Of a stretch of 64,000 nucleotides of DNA, positions 36,416 through 44,861 are shown piece by piece. Numbering within the stretch: the first letter of the stretch is position 1; each line of letters starts with the position of its first letter. The stretch comes from Acinetobacter gandensis (GTDB lineage: Bacteria; Pseudomonadota; Gammaproteobacteria; Pseudomonadales; Moraxellaceae). The stretch lies in the NCBI RefSeq assembly GCF_001678755.1, contig NZ_LZDS01000012.1, positions 62,001-126,000 of the forward strand, given 5' to 3'. The translations under genes were made by a program, and so were the position numbers. The notes under the pieces are model-generated. The model did no database searches and had not been told where the DNA came from. It saw only the letters and a list, made by a program, of their open reading frames with translations.

Positions 36416-36620
36416 GCAACTCCAAAGCATATTTTAAACCTTGTGGCACTTGGCTTTCATCTTCTACGTCTCTCACAATTGCCTGCCCAACAATAATATC
36501 GCGACCATTAAAGCTCATGGTCGGTGCGCCATATAATTCATAACCTTCATTTAATGCTTTGGTTACGCGTGCACAGAAGTTCACGTCATCTTTCCCCGTT
36601 AAATAACGATACACTTTCAT
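36408..36620 (-). CDS. DUF1737 family protein, 70 aa
   Basis: Small cytoplasmic protein of the DUF1737 family: MKVYRYLTGKDDVNFCARVT, LNEGYELYGAPTMSFNG and VGQAIVRDVE match the family pattern (YRxLTGxDDxxFCxRVxxALNxGWxLxGxPT). Role unknown. The frame has GTG at 36623 directly followed by ATG at 36620. AAGGA is eight bases from the ATG, so that start is used. Confidence 0.85.
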   Translation of the reverse strand: MKVYRYLTGKDDVNFCARVTKALNEGYELYGAPTMSFNGRDIIVGQAIVRDVEDESQVPQGLKYALELLN

Positions 36621-36835
36621 CACTTTGATCCTTTAAACCAATATTTACTAAACGATATGACATTTTAAACCATTCAAGCGATAGCTTAAATTTGCCAGAA
36701 AGAATTTCATTATTTACATTATTGCCCATCATTTTATGAACAGAAATAAAGTCTTAACAATTTAAAGTATGCAGTTTGTGTTTTGTCGCCTATGATCGGT
36801 AGTAGATAATAAATGATGATCTTGAGGAACATCAC

Positions 36836-38134
36836 ATGGCAAAAACGGCTAGCACACCGGGTCGTCGCTTTATGAAACTTGCCAGCATGACGGCAAGCAT
36901 TGCTACTAAAACCGTTTCCAATTCCATCCGCAATATCACGGCCGATGAAGAACAGAAAAATGCGTCACGCAGTAAACTCTTTCAGGACATCGGACTGCAA
37001 ATTGCCGATACCCTTGGTGAAATGAAAGGTGCGGTGATGAAAGTTGGACAAATTGCCTCGCAGTACAAGGACATTTTTCCACCTGAAGTTGCAAAGGCTA
37101 TCAGTAAATTACAGCGCCAAGCACCTGCGATGCCTTTTGCCGAAATTAAGGCACAAGTAGAAAAAGAGCTAGGCAAACCACTGGCGCAAATTTTCAAAAG
37201 TTTTGATGAGCAACCTTTTGCCGCTGCCTCAATTGGGCAAGTCCATAAAGCTGTTTTGCCGAATGGACAACAAGTCGTTGTTAAAGTTCAATATCCGGGC
37301 GTAGAAGAAGCCTGTGAAAGTGATTTAAAACAGGTGCGCTTGGCGTTACGCTTAATGGGCGTTTTAAAAATTGATCGTAAACTCCAAGAAAAACTATTCC
37401 AAGAAATTCAAGACAGTTTAGACAACGAACTTAACTACGAAATTGAAGCACAAAACCTTGATGTTGCACGTGCTTTCCATAGTGCGCTCGACTCAAAAAT
37501 TATTATTCCAGAAGTCTATAGTGACTACTCATCACGGCATATTCTGACTTTAAGTTTGGAAATGGGTGAAAGTATAGAAACTGCCAGTACGTGGTCTCAG
37601 GAAACACGAAATGAGCTCGGTCGTCGTTTATTCCGTGCCATTGGACAAGAGATTTTCTTCTTAAAACGCTTCCACTGTGATCCACATCCAGGTAACTTTG
37701 CTTTCCGTGAAGATGGTTCAGTCATTGTTTATGACTACGGTGGGGTCAAAACCTTATCGCCTGACGTTGTCTCACACTTTAAACAATTAATTAATGCTGC
37801 ACGCCAGCATGATATTGCCTTAATGGAACAACATTTAGATGCACTTCAATCACTCAATGAGCTGGGCAAATTCCCTGTAGAACTCTATGAACAATGGCTT
37901 GAAGTGCTTATGCGCCCACTCACAACTCAATACGATTTTGCTGAAAACTCTGCCCATCATGATGGCGTCGAGTTAATTAAACCGTCTTTGAAATATTGGG
38001 ATGTGTTTAAACCTTCACCGGATACCTTAATGGTGAATCGTACTGTGTCTGGCCATTATTGGAATCTGATCCATTTAAAAGTAAATGACAATCTGAATGA
38101 CCTGTTTGACGAGCTTGTACCACCAACCGCATAA
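36836..38134 (+). CDS. ABC1/ADCK atypical kinase (UbiB-like)
   Basis: Atypical protein-kinase-like protein of the ABC1/AarF family, members of which support ubiquinone or lipid metabolism by ATP hydrolysis. The family-defining KxGQ motif (MKVGQIASQ) is present, then the Ala-rich loop AAASIGQVHKA, VVVKVQYPGVEE (catalytic Lys), and FHCDPHPGNFAF (catalytic Asp region) and YDYGGVK (metal-binding Asp). At 432 residues it is shorter than UbiB and lacks UbiB's C-terminal membrane helices, so it is a second, soluble paralogue. GAGGA precedes the ATG. Confidence 0.88.
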   Translation: MAKTASTPGRRFMKLASMTASIATKTVSNSIRNITADEEQKNASRSKLFQDIGLQIADTLGEMKGAVMKVGQIASQYKDIFPPEVAKAISKLQRQAPAMPFAEIKAQVEKELGKPLAQIFKSFDEQPFAAASIGQVHKAVLPNGQQVVVKVQYPGVEEACESDLKQVRLALRLMGVLKIDRKLQEKLFQEIQDSLDNELNYEIEAQNLDVARAFHSALDSKIIIPEVYSDYSSRHILTLSLEMGESIETASTWSQETRNELGRRLFRAIGQEIFFLKRFHCDPHPGNFAFREDGSVIVYDYGGVKTLSPDVVSHFKQLINAARQHDIALMEQHLDALQSLNELGKFPVELYEQWLEVLMRPLTTQYDFAENSAHHDGVELIKPSLKYWDVFKPSPDTLMVNRTVSGHYWNLIHLKVNDNLNDLFDELVPPTA

Positions 38135-38195
38135 GATGGCTTAATCCTCTAAAAGACCATATTGCCCGACACGCTTCGGGTAATATTTGCATTTA

Positions 38196-38218
38196 TATTT
38201 GTTATGTTATAACATTTC
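38196..38218 (+). promoter_or_regulatory. Zur box upstream of rpmE2
   Basis: GTTATGTTATAAC at 38201-38213 matches 12 of 13 positions of the GTTATAnTATAAC core of enterobacterial Zur sites, and the right flank ATTTC is perfect. It lies 30 bp before the start codon. Zur repression of the zinc-free L31 paralogue under zinc-replete conditions is established in other bacteria. Confidence 0.75.
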
Positions 38219-38247
38219 CTTAATCGCTTAATTGAAGGAATAATAAG

Positions 38248-38496
38248 ATGCGTCCAAATATTCATCCTGAGTACCGTGAAGTCTTATTTCATGACACCAA
38301 TGCCAATGCTTACTTTTTGATTGGTAGTACTTTAGCTACGAATCAAACGCGTGAATACGAAGGTAAAACTTATCCCTATGTCAGTCTCGACATTTCGAGT
38401 GCATCTCACCCGTTTTATACTGGTGAGCAGCGTCAAGTGAACAATGAAGGTCGTATCGCCAACTTTAATAAACGTTTTGCACGTTTCAAACGCTAA
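38248..38496 (+). CDS. rpmE2: Ribosomal protein bL31 type B
   Basis: Zinc-independent form of large-subunit protein L31, which replaces the zinc-binding form when zinc is scarce. The 82-residue sequence starts [16 protein letters not shown] and has [20 protein letters not shown]. It contains no cysteine at all, so the CxxC zinc site of type A is absent. GAAGGA precedes the ATG. With the Zur box just upstream it should be induced by zinc limitation. Confidence 0.93.
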   Translation: MRPNIHPEYREVLFHDTNANAYFLIGSTLATNQTREYEGKTYPYVSLDISSASHPFYTGEQRQVNNEGRIANFNKRFARFKR

Positions 38497-38545
38497 CAAT
38501 CTGTTCATGTTGAGTTAAGTTTTTGCTTTTAAAGTAAAAGCATTA

Positions 38546-38592
38546 AAGAAGTTCAGGGAACCCCTCCTCCAGCCTGAACTTCTTTTTTTTGT
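38546..38592 (+). terminator. Terminator of rpmE2
   Basis: Twelve-bp perfect stem AAGAAGTTCAGG / CCTGAACTTCTT with a 15-nt loop and eight T residues. Confidence 0.92.
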
Positions 38593-38649
38593 GTCCGTTT
38601 TGGCCTAGAGATATCAACATCATCAAGTTGTCACTAACACTTCCCAGTT

Positions 38650-39033
38650 TTAAGCGTCAAATTTTAAAATCGATTGAAATAAATAATAGCCCAGTCCCAG
38701 AACAATCACGCCAATAACGAGACTCGAAATGGCATAACTGAACGCCACCGCACTGTGCCCCTGCCGCAGCAATTGAAATGTTTCCAAACCGAAACTCGAA
38801 AAGGTGGTAAATCCACCTAAAATACCCACCATCAAAAACAAACGTGCTTCGGACTGTAAAAAAGAATATTTTTGACTCACAGCAAAAAATACACCGGCCA
38901 AGAAGCAGCCAATCACATTCACCCACCAAGTCGTCCAAGGAAATATGCCTATTGGTTTAATCAGCAATACACCTGTGCCATAACGCAAAGTTGCCCCGAT
39001 TGCACCACCGAGTGCTACCAATAACCAATTCAT
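38650..39033 (-). CDS. crcB: Fluoride channel CrcB/Fluc
   Basis: Small dual-topology fluoride exporter, 127 residues, four hydrophobic segments. Signature stretches are GGAIGATLRYGTG, WVNVIGCFLAG (pore Asn) and GGFTTFSSFGLET (Phe box). A frame extension of 12 codons to 39069 exists, but the ATG at 39033 is preceded by AAAGGGAAA and gives the normal MNWLLVALGG start. I looked for a fluoride (crcB-motif) riboswitch in the leader and did not see one. Confidence 0.93.
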   Translation of the reverse strand: MNWLLVALGGAIGATLRYGTGVLLIKPIGIFPWTTWWVNVIGCFLAGVFFAVSQKYSFLQSEARLFLMVGILGGFTTFSSFGLETFQLLRQGHSAVAFSYAISSLVIGVIVLGLGYYLFQSILKFDA

Positions 39034-39197
39034 AGTTTCCCTTTGTAAATTGAAATGAACCTGATGCAATGATGTTTCAACCCATTGTATTGTCCACTAT
39101 ACACGCATTTATTTTACGTAAATAGTGTTCTGTAAAGGCTTAAAAGCTTGCTATAGTCTGCGCGCTTTGTACTATTTTTTTATGATTTGAGGATATT

Positions 39198-39530
39198 ATG
39201 GCTCAGGAATTATTGGCTCAACTAGAAGCAGGGACTGCTCAATTTTCAGATGTAATCGCATTTATTGAAGCACGTTATAACCACACCCCAACGGCATTTA
39301 CCAATGGTAAACAAGCCAATGCAGCAACTGAAAACCAAGGTAGTGCCAAAGTATTTTCTTTTGCGCAATTAAATGGTTTAAACCAAGCTGAAACATTAAG
39401 TCTATTTGCTGAACATTATGCAGCAGTACTTGCGACACCAGAAGCGACTGATCACCAAAATATTCGCCAATTTATGCAGAATGGTTGGGAAGGTATTCAA
39501 TTTGATGGGCAAGCTTTAGCTGCAAAATAA
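39198..39530 (+). CDS. HopJ-family protein
   Basis: A 110-residue member of the HopJ type III effector family (PF08888). The signature FIEARYNHTPTAFTNG followed by ENQGSAKVFSFAQLNGL and MQNGWEGIQFDG fits well. The family is widespread in bacteria with no type III secretion, including marine and soil species, so the effector label is misleading; the real role is unknown. GAGGA precedes the ATG. No secretion genes are nearby. Confidence 0.85.
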   Translation: MAQELLAQLEAGTAQFSDVIAFIEARYNHTPTAFTNGKQANAATENQGSAKVFSFAQLNGLNQAETLSLFAEHYAAVLATPEATDHQNIRQFMQNGWEGIQFDGQALAAK

Positions 39531-39580
39531 AATCAAATTGAAAAGATGACTTGATCTCGAGATATTTGAGCATAAGTCAG

Positions 39581-39606
39581 AAAGCCAGTCTTGAGACTGG
39601 CTTTTT
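39581..39606 (+). terminator. Terminator of the hopJ gene
   Basis: Eleven-bp stem AAAGCCAGTCT / AGACTGGCTTT with a 2-nt spacer (effective loop larger) and five T residues. Confidence 0.82.
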
Positions 39607-39637
39607 AAACTATTGAACATTTATAAGCGCTAAAAAA

Positions 39638-40081
39638 TTAAGAAACTCGAACTCGGCAAGTCCATTCGCTCACCGAGGTTTTTTCCCAAGAACGCGCATG
39701 CTTTAAATGCAATTGTTCTTCACCGGCTGTGGTAGCAGTGAAACGATAAATTTTCTGACCGCCCACACCTACCATCGGGACCGCATCTTTATCTGCACGA
39801 TGTTGATCAGATTGATAGGTTTCTTCTACTTTAAACAACTTCGGTTGTTCCACTATGGACCAGACATAACCTGTTGAAGGGTTTTCATTTAACACCACTT
39901 CCAAGGTTTGACCACGATCCATCTCCAGTAGAGCTGGGCAACTTTGTTGCTCCGTAAAAACATGCGTTTTACCATCAACTGTAGAGCTCATACTGGTACA
40001 CCCACCTAGCAGCAACGCACTGACCAAACTCACGCCAATAAAAACTTTTTTAAATATCTGTTGTGTCATTTTATTCTGCAT
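39638..40081 (-). CDS. Chagasin-family (I42) peptidase-inhibitor lipoprotein
   Basis: A lipoprotein whose mature part is an I42 (chagasin) inhibitor of C1 cysteine peptidases. The three inhibitor loops are visible: NPSTGYVW (loop L4, usually NPTTG), the Gly-rich GVGGQKIYRF and ARSWEK (RxW motif). The lipobox LLGGC marks an envelope anchor. Two further Cys could pair. Three starts are possible: TTG 40087, ATG 40081 and ATG 40069. The last gives the most compact signal peptide, MTQQIFKKVF. It follows the secreted-protein gene upstream by about 30 bp, so the two may be an operon. Confidence 0.85.
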   Translation of the reverse strand: MQNKMTQQIFKKVFIGVSLVSALLLGGCTSMSSTVDGKTHVFTEQQSCPALLEMDRGQTLEVVLNENPSTGYVWSIVEQPKLFKVEETYQSDQHRADKDAVPMVGVGGQKIYRFTATTAGEEQLHLKHARSWEKTSVSEWTCRVRVS

Positions 40082-40111
40082 CTTCAATCCAGTGTTTAAC
40101 CCTGTTTTTCA

Positions 40112-40672
40112 TTAACCTTTTACTTTCTCAATCCACTGGATTGAGCTGACACGAAAGACTTCACATGCACCATCACCTGTATCCGTCGGTGTAAGTGAAG
40201 ATGTCCAAACGAGATCTTTGTCTTTGACTTCAACCAAATCCCCTTGCAAGCGCACTAAGTCACCGCGTTTGACTTGGGTAATCTGTTTGGCAATTTTAGG
40301 ATTGGCAGGAATGATGTGCATATTGGATACCATCATCATCGCTTGCTTTTGAGGAACTGGCACTTTGGCCATTTTCCAATTCAGAAAGCGATCATATTGA
40401 TTAACAGATATAGTTCGAGCAATTTCAGGTTCAGCAAATAAGCCCCAACTCACGGCATAATCAATCGGTGAAAATTTTGCTTGCTCGTCAGTTTGATAGG
40501 TTTTTGAACCTAAAATTCTAAAATCACCCTGAAAGTCTTTCAAAGTCGAAATTGACTGACCTTTGGCCACAGGTGCTAAGCCTTTGGCAATATTATATTC
40601 TGTAGAGGCTTGCACACCGACATTCAACAATACGCCTGCCATAACAGTGCTTAAAAGTATTCGTTTGATCAT
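40112..40672 (-). CDS. Periplasmic/envelope protein of unknown function, 186 aa (paralogue of 41578-42165)
   Basis: No named family recognised. Signal peptide MIKRILLSTVMAGVLLNVGVQA, then about 160 residues. The second half reads SNMHIIPANPKIAKQITQVKRGD and LVEVKDKDLVWTSSLTPTDTG...CEVFRVSSIQWI. This pattern (conserved NMHIIPA, a KRGD-type turn, one late Cys) is shared in weaker form with the 195-residue protein 1.4 kb away. GAGGA precedes the ATG. It probably forms an operon with the chagasin-like lipoprotein. Confidence 0.78.
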   Translation of the reverse strand: MIKRILLSTVMAGVLLNVGVQASTEYNIAKGLAPVAKGQSISTLKDFQGDFRILGSKTYQTDEQAKFSPIDYAVSWGLFAEPEIARTISVNQYDRFLNWKMAKVPVPQKQAMMMVSNMHIIPANPKIAKQITQVKRGDLVRLQGDLVEVKDKDLVWTSSLTPTDTGDGACEVFRVSSIQWIEKVKG

Positions 40673-40938
40673 CGAGCTATCCTCTTAAAAATTTCCACAC
40701 TTTGTACATTTACAACTGTAGATACCGATTGAATTTTCAAACTAATTCATCCACATGAAAATAGTCTTAAAAATATGCGCTGCACATGAATAAACAGTTG
40801 TAACTCTATATTACGCACAGATTTGGAATAAACCTTATGAACTTGGTAACAAAATGCAGGGCTTCAGTCATTGCTGCAATTTCCTTCGCATAGTGAGTTC
40901 ATTTACACTTTAAGAAATTGGAATAAAAAAGCCATCAA

Positions 40939-41562
40939 ATGATTTATAAATTTTATCAACAATATATCTTTCCGCATCTGTTAAATCAGGTGATGCAAAC
41001 GGCCAGCTTGATGGATAAGCGTCGTGAACTTCTGCTTGCGGTTTCAGGTGAAGCCTTAGAGATTGGTTTTGGGACAGGTTTAAACCTGCCGTTTTATCAA
41101 AATGTAGATACCTTATATGCACTTGAACCCAATATCGATATCTACCATTTGGCTGCGGAACGGGTACACAGCACTCCCTTTGATGTGCAACATGTACAAG
41201 CTGGTGCAGAAAAATTGCCTTTTGCGGACAATAGTCTGGATCATATTATCAGTACTTGGACATTGTGCAGCGTTGCTGAAATTGAGCAGGCACTCGACGA
41301 AATTTATCGGGTGTTGAAACCAACAGGGACGTTTCATTTGGTTGAGCATGTACAACATAATGAAAATACAAAAATTAGGCACCTACAAAATGCACTCAAC
41401 CCAATTCAGAAAAAAGTCGCGGATGGTTGTAACCTCAATCGTAATATTGAAAAGCTACTCAAAAATGCACAATTTGAACTGTATGAATGCCAATATTTTG
41501 ATGCTGCGGGAATTCCCAAAATAGGAAGCCGTATGCTCTTAGCTCGAGCACGCAAACTCTAA
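40939..41562 (+). CDS. Class I SAM-dependent methyltransferase
   Basis: A 207-residue methyltransferase of the UbiE/COQ5-like group. The SAM-binding motif I is ALEIGFGTGLNLPFY, followed by LYALEPN (acidic strand end), PFADNSLDHIISTWTLCSV (motif II-like) and VLKPTGTFHLVEH (motif III). Substrate unknown. The ribosome-binding site is weak. It is inserted between two paralogous genes on the other strand and stands alone. Confidence 0.85.
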   Translation: MIYKFYQQYIFPHLLNQVMQTASLMDKRRELLLAVSGEALEIGFGTGLNLPFYQNVDTLYALEPNIDIYHLAAERVHSTPFDVQHVQAGAEKLPFADNSLDHIISTWTLCSVAEIEQALDEIYRVLKPTGTFHLVEHVQHNENTKIRHLQNALNPIQKKVADGCNLNRNIEKLLKNAQFELYECQYFDAAGIPKIGSRMLLARARKL

Positions 41563-41577
41563 ATGAGCTTGAGCAAA

Positions 41578-42165
41578 TCACAATATTTGCATGGCATTAA
41601 TTTTATAAATACGACAATGCTGTCCATGACGAGCGGCAGCAATGTTAAATGCTCGGCCAGTTTTAATAGAATGCACATCCACCCATTCAGCTTGAAGTTG
41701 AACTTGCTGCCCTGCTTTTAGTCGTCGAATTTGATTTGCTACGGCTTCTGTACTGGCAATCACACTCATATTGAATAATTGCTCAGATGTTTGTGCTAAA
41801 GGCGCTGATGTGCTTGATTTAGCTTTTAGCTCGAAACAGCGCGAGTCTTGCGTCCATTCGAATTGTTGTTTTAAGGTTTGATAACTTTGCTGATTTTGGC
41901 TCAGTAGTAGGTCAATATTGCTGACATAAGCGAGGTCTTGAAAACCACCAACTACGGTTGGTGCTGCTGGATGTAACAAGCGGTGACCTGCACTGTAGTA
42001 TCTTTTATCTAAAACAGTGAATCGCCCTTGAATCTCCTCTTTGGTCGTGAGCTGAAAATTTTTCAGCACCCCAACTTGTTCTAAATTTGGAATCGCACGA
42101 AAAAACTCCGCCCAGACCCAAAGCAATAGACCAAATAACGCGGCGGCTGCGAATAGTTTATCCAT
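41578..42165 (-). CDS. Membrane-anchored protein of unknown function, 195 aa (paralogue of 40112-40672)
   Basis: Not recognised. An N-terminal hydrophobic segment (LFAAAALFGLLLWVWA) likely stays as a membrane anchor. The rest is periplasmic by inference. FNMSVIASTEAVANQIRRLK and QLQAEWVDVHSIKTGRAFNI, ending in CRIYKINAMQI, line up with NMHIIPANPKIAKQITQVK, LQGDLVEVKD and CEVFRVSSIQWI of the 186-residue protein. IQGRFTVLDKRYYSAG also matches FQGDFRILGSKTYQTD. I take them as diverged paralogues of one family. Confidence 0.72.
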   Translation of the reverse strand: MDKLFAAAALFGLLLWVWAEFFRAIPNLEQVGVLKNFQLTTKEEIQGRFTVLDKRYYSAGHRLLHPAAPTVVGGFQDLAYVSNIDLLLSQNQQSYQTLKQQFEWTQDSRCFELKAKSSTSAPLAQTSEQLFNMSVIASTEAVANQIRRLKAGQQVQLQAEWVDVHSIKTGRAFNIAAARHGQHCRIYKINAMQIL

Positions 42166-42230
42166 TGATTTAATTCCATTTATTCCAAACTAAAAATTAA
42201 TCCCAAACCCGTGCTGTACATTAAAATAAT

Positions 42231-42701
42231 CTACACATCATCAAAATCAATGCGAATGGTTTCAAAACGAATACGCCCTTCCGCAATCGCTTGAGCAATG
42301 GCTTGCTGGCCTTTGGTTAATCGCGCCCCACCACTCTTTATATCAATCAAGACCACTTCAATATCTTCAGCTGTACCGTCACCATCGCGGAAGTCGGTAT
42401 AACCATCAAACACCACATAATCGATTGGATCACCTAAAAACTTGGCATCACTCGGTAAATATTGGAACTCAGGCAGAATCGGAGCTAGTTGCTCCGCCAT
42501 TTTACCTTTCAAGACAGCACGACTGGTATTCACACTGCGCTTCTGTGCATGAGCTAAAGCTTGTTGATGCTCTAATTCAAGCTCTGCAATATATTGTTCA
42601 TATTCCGCTTTAATCCGTCCATTGCGACTGCTACTTAAAATAATGGTGGTTATCACAACCCCAATACATGCGCCAATTAACATGGCCATCCAGACAGACA
42701 T
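42231..42701 (-). CDS. Membrane-anchored Holliday-junction-resolvase-like endonuclease
   Basis: A 156-residue protein of the Endonuc_Holl group (PF10107-like), predicted PD-(D/E)XK nucleases distantly related to archaeal Holliday-junction resolvases. An N-terminal transmembrane helix (residues 3-24) precedes a coiled-coil stretch (EYEQYIAELELEHQQALAHA). The core then reads LGDPIDYVVFDG and VVLIDIKSGGARLTKGQQAI: Asp, then D-x-K of the nuclease motif with the trailing Gln helix. AGGA precedes the ATG. Substrate and role are untested as far as I know. Divergent from an orphan parA. Confidence 0.8.
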   Translation of the reverse strand: MSVWMAMLIGACIGVVITTIILSSSRNGRIKAEYEQYIAELELEHQQALAHAQKRSVNTSRAVLKGKMAEQLAPILPEFQYLPSDAKFLGDPIDYVVFDGYTDFRDGDGTAEDIEVVLIDIKSGGARLTKGQQAIAQAIAEGRIRFETIRIDFDDV

Positions 42702-42834
42702 TGATTGATCCTGATTTTTTTAAATCGAAAATTACATAATGAGATGAAAAATTTGAGACTTTAGTGTGTTGTCATATTCCTCGCATTAAAGAATGATATG
42801 CTAGAGCTGAGCAGAATAAAATCTATTTAGGCCA

Positions 42835-43479
42835 ATGAAAACGATCTTAATTGCTAATCAAAAAGGTGGATGCGGAAAAACCATTACCGCTATCAGTTTA
42901 GCTTCAGCCCTTGCACAAAAAGGCTATAAAGTTGCGCTGGCCGATGCCGACAACCAAAAATCTGCACGGCAGTGGTTAAAGCAAAGACCCGAGTCCGCAG
43001 CGCCGATTCAAAGTCTTGACTGGCGTCATGAAAAATCTATTGGTGAAGTACCCAAAGGCATTGAATATTTAATTATTGATGCACCGGGTGCTTTGTCCGG
43101 TGAACATGCCGACCAATTGGTCAGTGAAGCACATGCGATTATCACCCCATTGCAGCCTTCTTTTTTTGATATTGACTCAACGCGTCGTTTCTTAAAGCAT
43201 TTACAAGATATTAAACGCATTCGTAAAGGCAAAGTCCAAATTTTATTATTGGCCAATCGGGTTAAACCAAATTCTGCAAACTCGAAAGAAATTCAAGATT
43301 TTTTCAATAAGATTGAACAACAGCCCGTTGCTTGGATTTCTGAGCGTACCGCATATGGTCAATTAGCCATGCAAGGTTTAACTGTTTTTGATAAAACCCA
43401 AAAAGTGTATTTAGGCATGCAACAACAATGGCAACCTGTACTTAATGCCATTATTGAAGACGAAACAGAGTGGTTTTAA
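42835..43479 (+). CDS. ParA-family ATPase, orphan
   Basis: Deviant-Walker P-loop ATPase of the ParA/MinD group, 214 residues: KGGCGKT (Walker A with the signature Lys), LADADNQKSA (A' region) and LIIDAPGA (Walker B). It lacks the N-terminal DNA-binding domain of large ParA proteins. No ParB or centromere-like repeats are nearby, so this is not a plasmid partition cassette. Similar orphan ParAs position protein complexes or act with nucleoid factors. Function unknown. Confidence 0.85.
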   Translation: MKTILIANQKGGCGKTITAISLASALAQKGYKVALADADNQKSARQWLKQRPESAAPIQSLDWRHEKSIGEVPKGIEYLIIDAPGALSGEHADQLVSEAHAIITPLQPSFFDIDSTRRFLKHLQDIKRIRKGKVQILLLANRVKPNSANSKEIQDFFNKIEQQPVAWISERTAYGQLAMQGLTVFDKTQKVYLGMQQQWQPVLNAIIEDETEWF

Positions 43480-43557
43480 CCACAGATTTCATTAATTTTA
43501 TATTTCATTGTCAACTTCAAGCCAAAATTGCCTGAAAGATATTCACCATAACTTAAC

Positions 43558-43587
43558 AAGCTCTCGTTTTCGGGAGCTTTTTTTTCA
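43558..43587 (+). terminator. Terminator after parA-like gene
   Basis: Stem AAGCTCTCG / CGGGAGCTT (one wobble) with a TTTT loop and nine T residues. It ends less than 25 bp before the next start codon. Confidence 0.85.
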
Positions 43588-43605
43588 GTTAAGATTGGAC
43601 TAACC

Positions 43606-44748
43606 GTGATTAGAAAATCAGAGAATTCTTTGCCAACGTTCGCACCTACATTACAAAAAGTCTTGTTGTTTGGATTATTTTTCATCCTGATTTTTTTGAG
43701 CTTTAGCGTACTCAAATACTTTATTGTGCCTGTGGTGTGGGCAGCCATCATTGCCTATATGACTTGGCCTTTATATCAGTCGGTACACCGATTCTGTGGT
43801 GAACGTGCAACCCTCAGTGCAACCTTAATGCTTTTACTGTTCATGTTGGTGGTCGGCTTGCCAGTTATTTTTGCGATCTTTCTGCTGCAACATGAAGGTC
43901 GTAATTTGTATTTTGAACTACAGAAACAGGTTTTTTCAGGCCATTTCAATGTGCCAGATTTCGTACGCCAATTGCCTTTTATTGGTAAAGAAGTCAGTCG
44001 AACGTTACGTGAACTAAATGATGATCCAAACAGCATCATTCAATCAGTACAGATTTGGATTCAAGGTCATCTTAATTACGGTAAAGTTTTATTTAGCGAA
44101 GTCAGCAAAAATATTTTTAAACTTTGTTTTGCGGTCATGTCTTTGTTTTTCTTCTACCGTGATGGCCAAACCATTTTAAGTCAGGTCAGTAAAGCGCTTG
44201 AAATGGTGATCGGCCCTCGAATTCATCATTATCTTTCTACCATTTCAGATACAACCCGCGCGGTGGTATATGGTATTGGTCTCACCGCCATTGCCCAAGC
44301 ATTTCTAGCTGGTCTTAGCTATTTTGTAGCAGGCGTACCGAATCCAATGCTCTTGACCATCATCACATTTATGTTGGCGCTTATCCCCTTTGGCCCTCCA
44401 ATTTCGTATACGGCTGTGTCATTGTGGTTGTTCTCACAAGGTCAAACCATTGAAGCCATTGGTGTGATGGCATGGGGTGTCTGTATTGTCAGTACTGCTG
44501 ATAATGTGATTCGTCCATTAGTTATCTCTGGTGCAACTCAAATCCCGTTCTTACTGATTATGTTCGGTGTATTGGGCGGTATTGCGAGCTTCGGATTGGT
44601 TGGCTTATTTATAGGCCCAGTCATTTTGGCTGTTTTATTGGCGATTTGGCGTGAATGGTTACATGAAACCAAAATTGAACCGGTGATGATGCCGAAAGCC
44701 ACACTGGCACATGATTTAGAGCCATTAGATGACAGGAACGACAAATAA
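43606..44748 (+). CDS. AI-2E family transporter (PerM/YdiK-like)
   Basis: A 380-residue inner-membrane protein of the AI-2E/UPF0118 family with about eight hydrophobic segments. Family blocks: VPVVWAAIIAYMTWPLYQ, the long amphipathic region after TM3 (QLPFIGKEVSRTLREL), and the C-terminal GVLGGIASFGLVGLFIGPVILAV. Export of autoinducer-2 is shown for one member only; other members are H+/Na+ antiporter-like, so the substrate is open. The start is GTG without a good ribosome-binding site and close behind a terminator. The first few residues are therefore uncertain. Confidence 0.85.
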   Translation: MIRKSENSLPTFAPTLQKVLLFGLFFILIFLSFSVLKYFIVPVVWAAIIAYMTWPLYQSVHRFCGERATLSATLMLLLFMLVVGLPVIFAIFLLQHEGRNLYFELQKQVFSGHFNVPDFVRQLPFIGKEVSRTLRELNDDPNSIIQSVQIWIQGHLNYGKVLFSEVSKNIFKLCFAVMSLFFFYRDGQTILSQVSKALEMVIGPRIHHYLSTISDTTRAVVYGIGLTAIAQAFLAGLSYFVAGVPNPMLLTIITFMLALIPFGPPISYTAVSLWLFSQGQTIEAIGVMAWGVCIVSTADNVIRPLVISGATQIPFLLIMFGVLGGIASFGLVGLFIGPVILAVLLAIWREWLHETKIEPVMMPKATLAHDLEPLDDRNDK

Positions 44749-44861
44749 AGTTCAGTATAAAGATTAAACAAATATTACAATCAAATACTTAAATCAACTG
44801 TCATCCTGTTTGCGCTTCTGCTTCAATGGTTTTAACCAACAAGAACAGACAGGATGATCAT

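Noticed and set aside
39034..39197. Fluoride riboswitch upstream of crcB
   Set aside because: The conserved pseudoknot elements of the motif were not recognisable in the leader on the minus strand.
39198..39530. Type III effector
   Set aside because: The HopJ family name is historical; there is no secretion system nearby and the family is common in non-pathogens.
42835..43479. Plasmid partition cassette
   Set aside because: The ParA has no ParB partner or centromere-like repeats, and the flanks are ordinary chromosomal genes.
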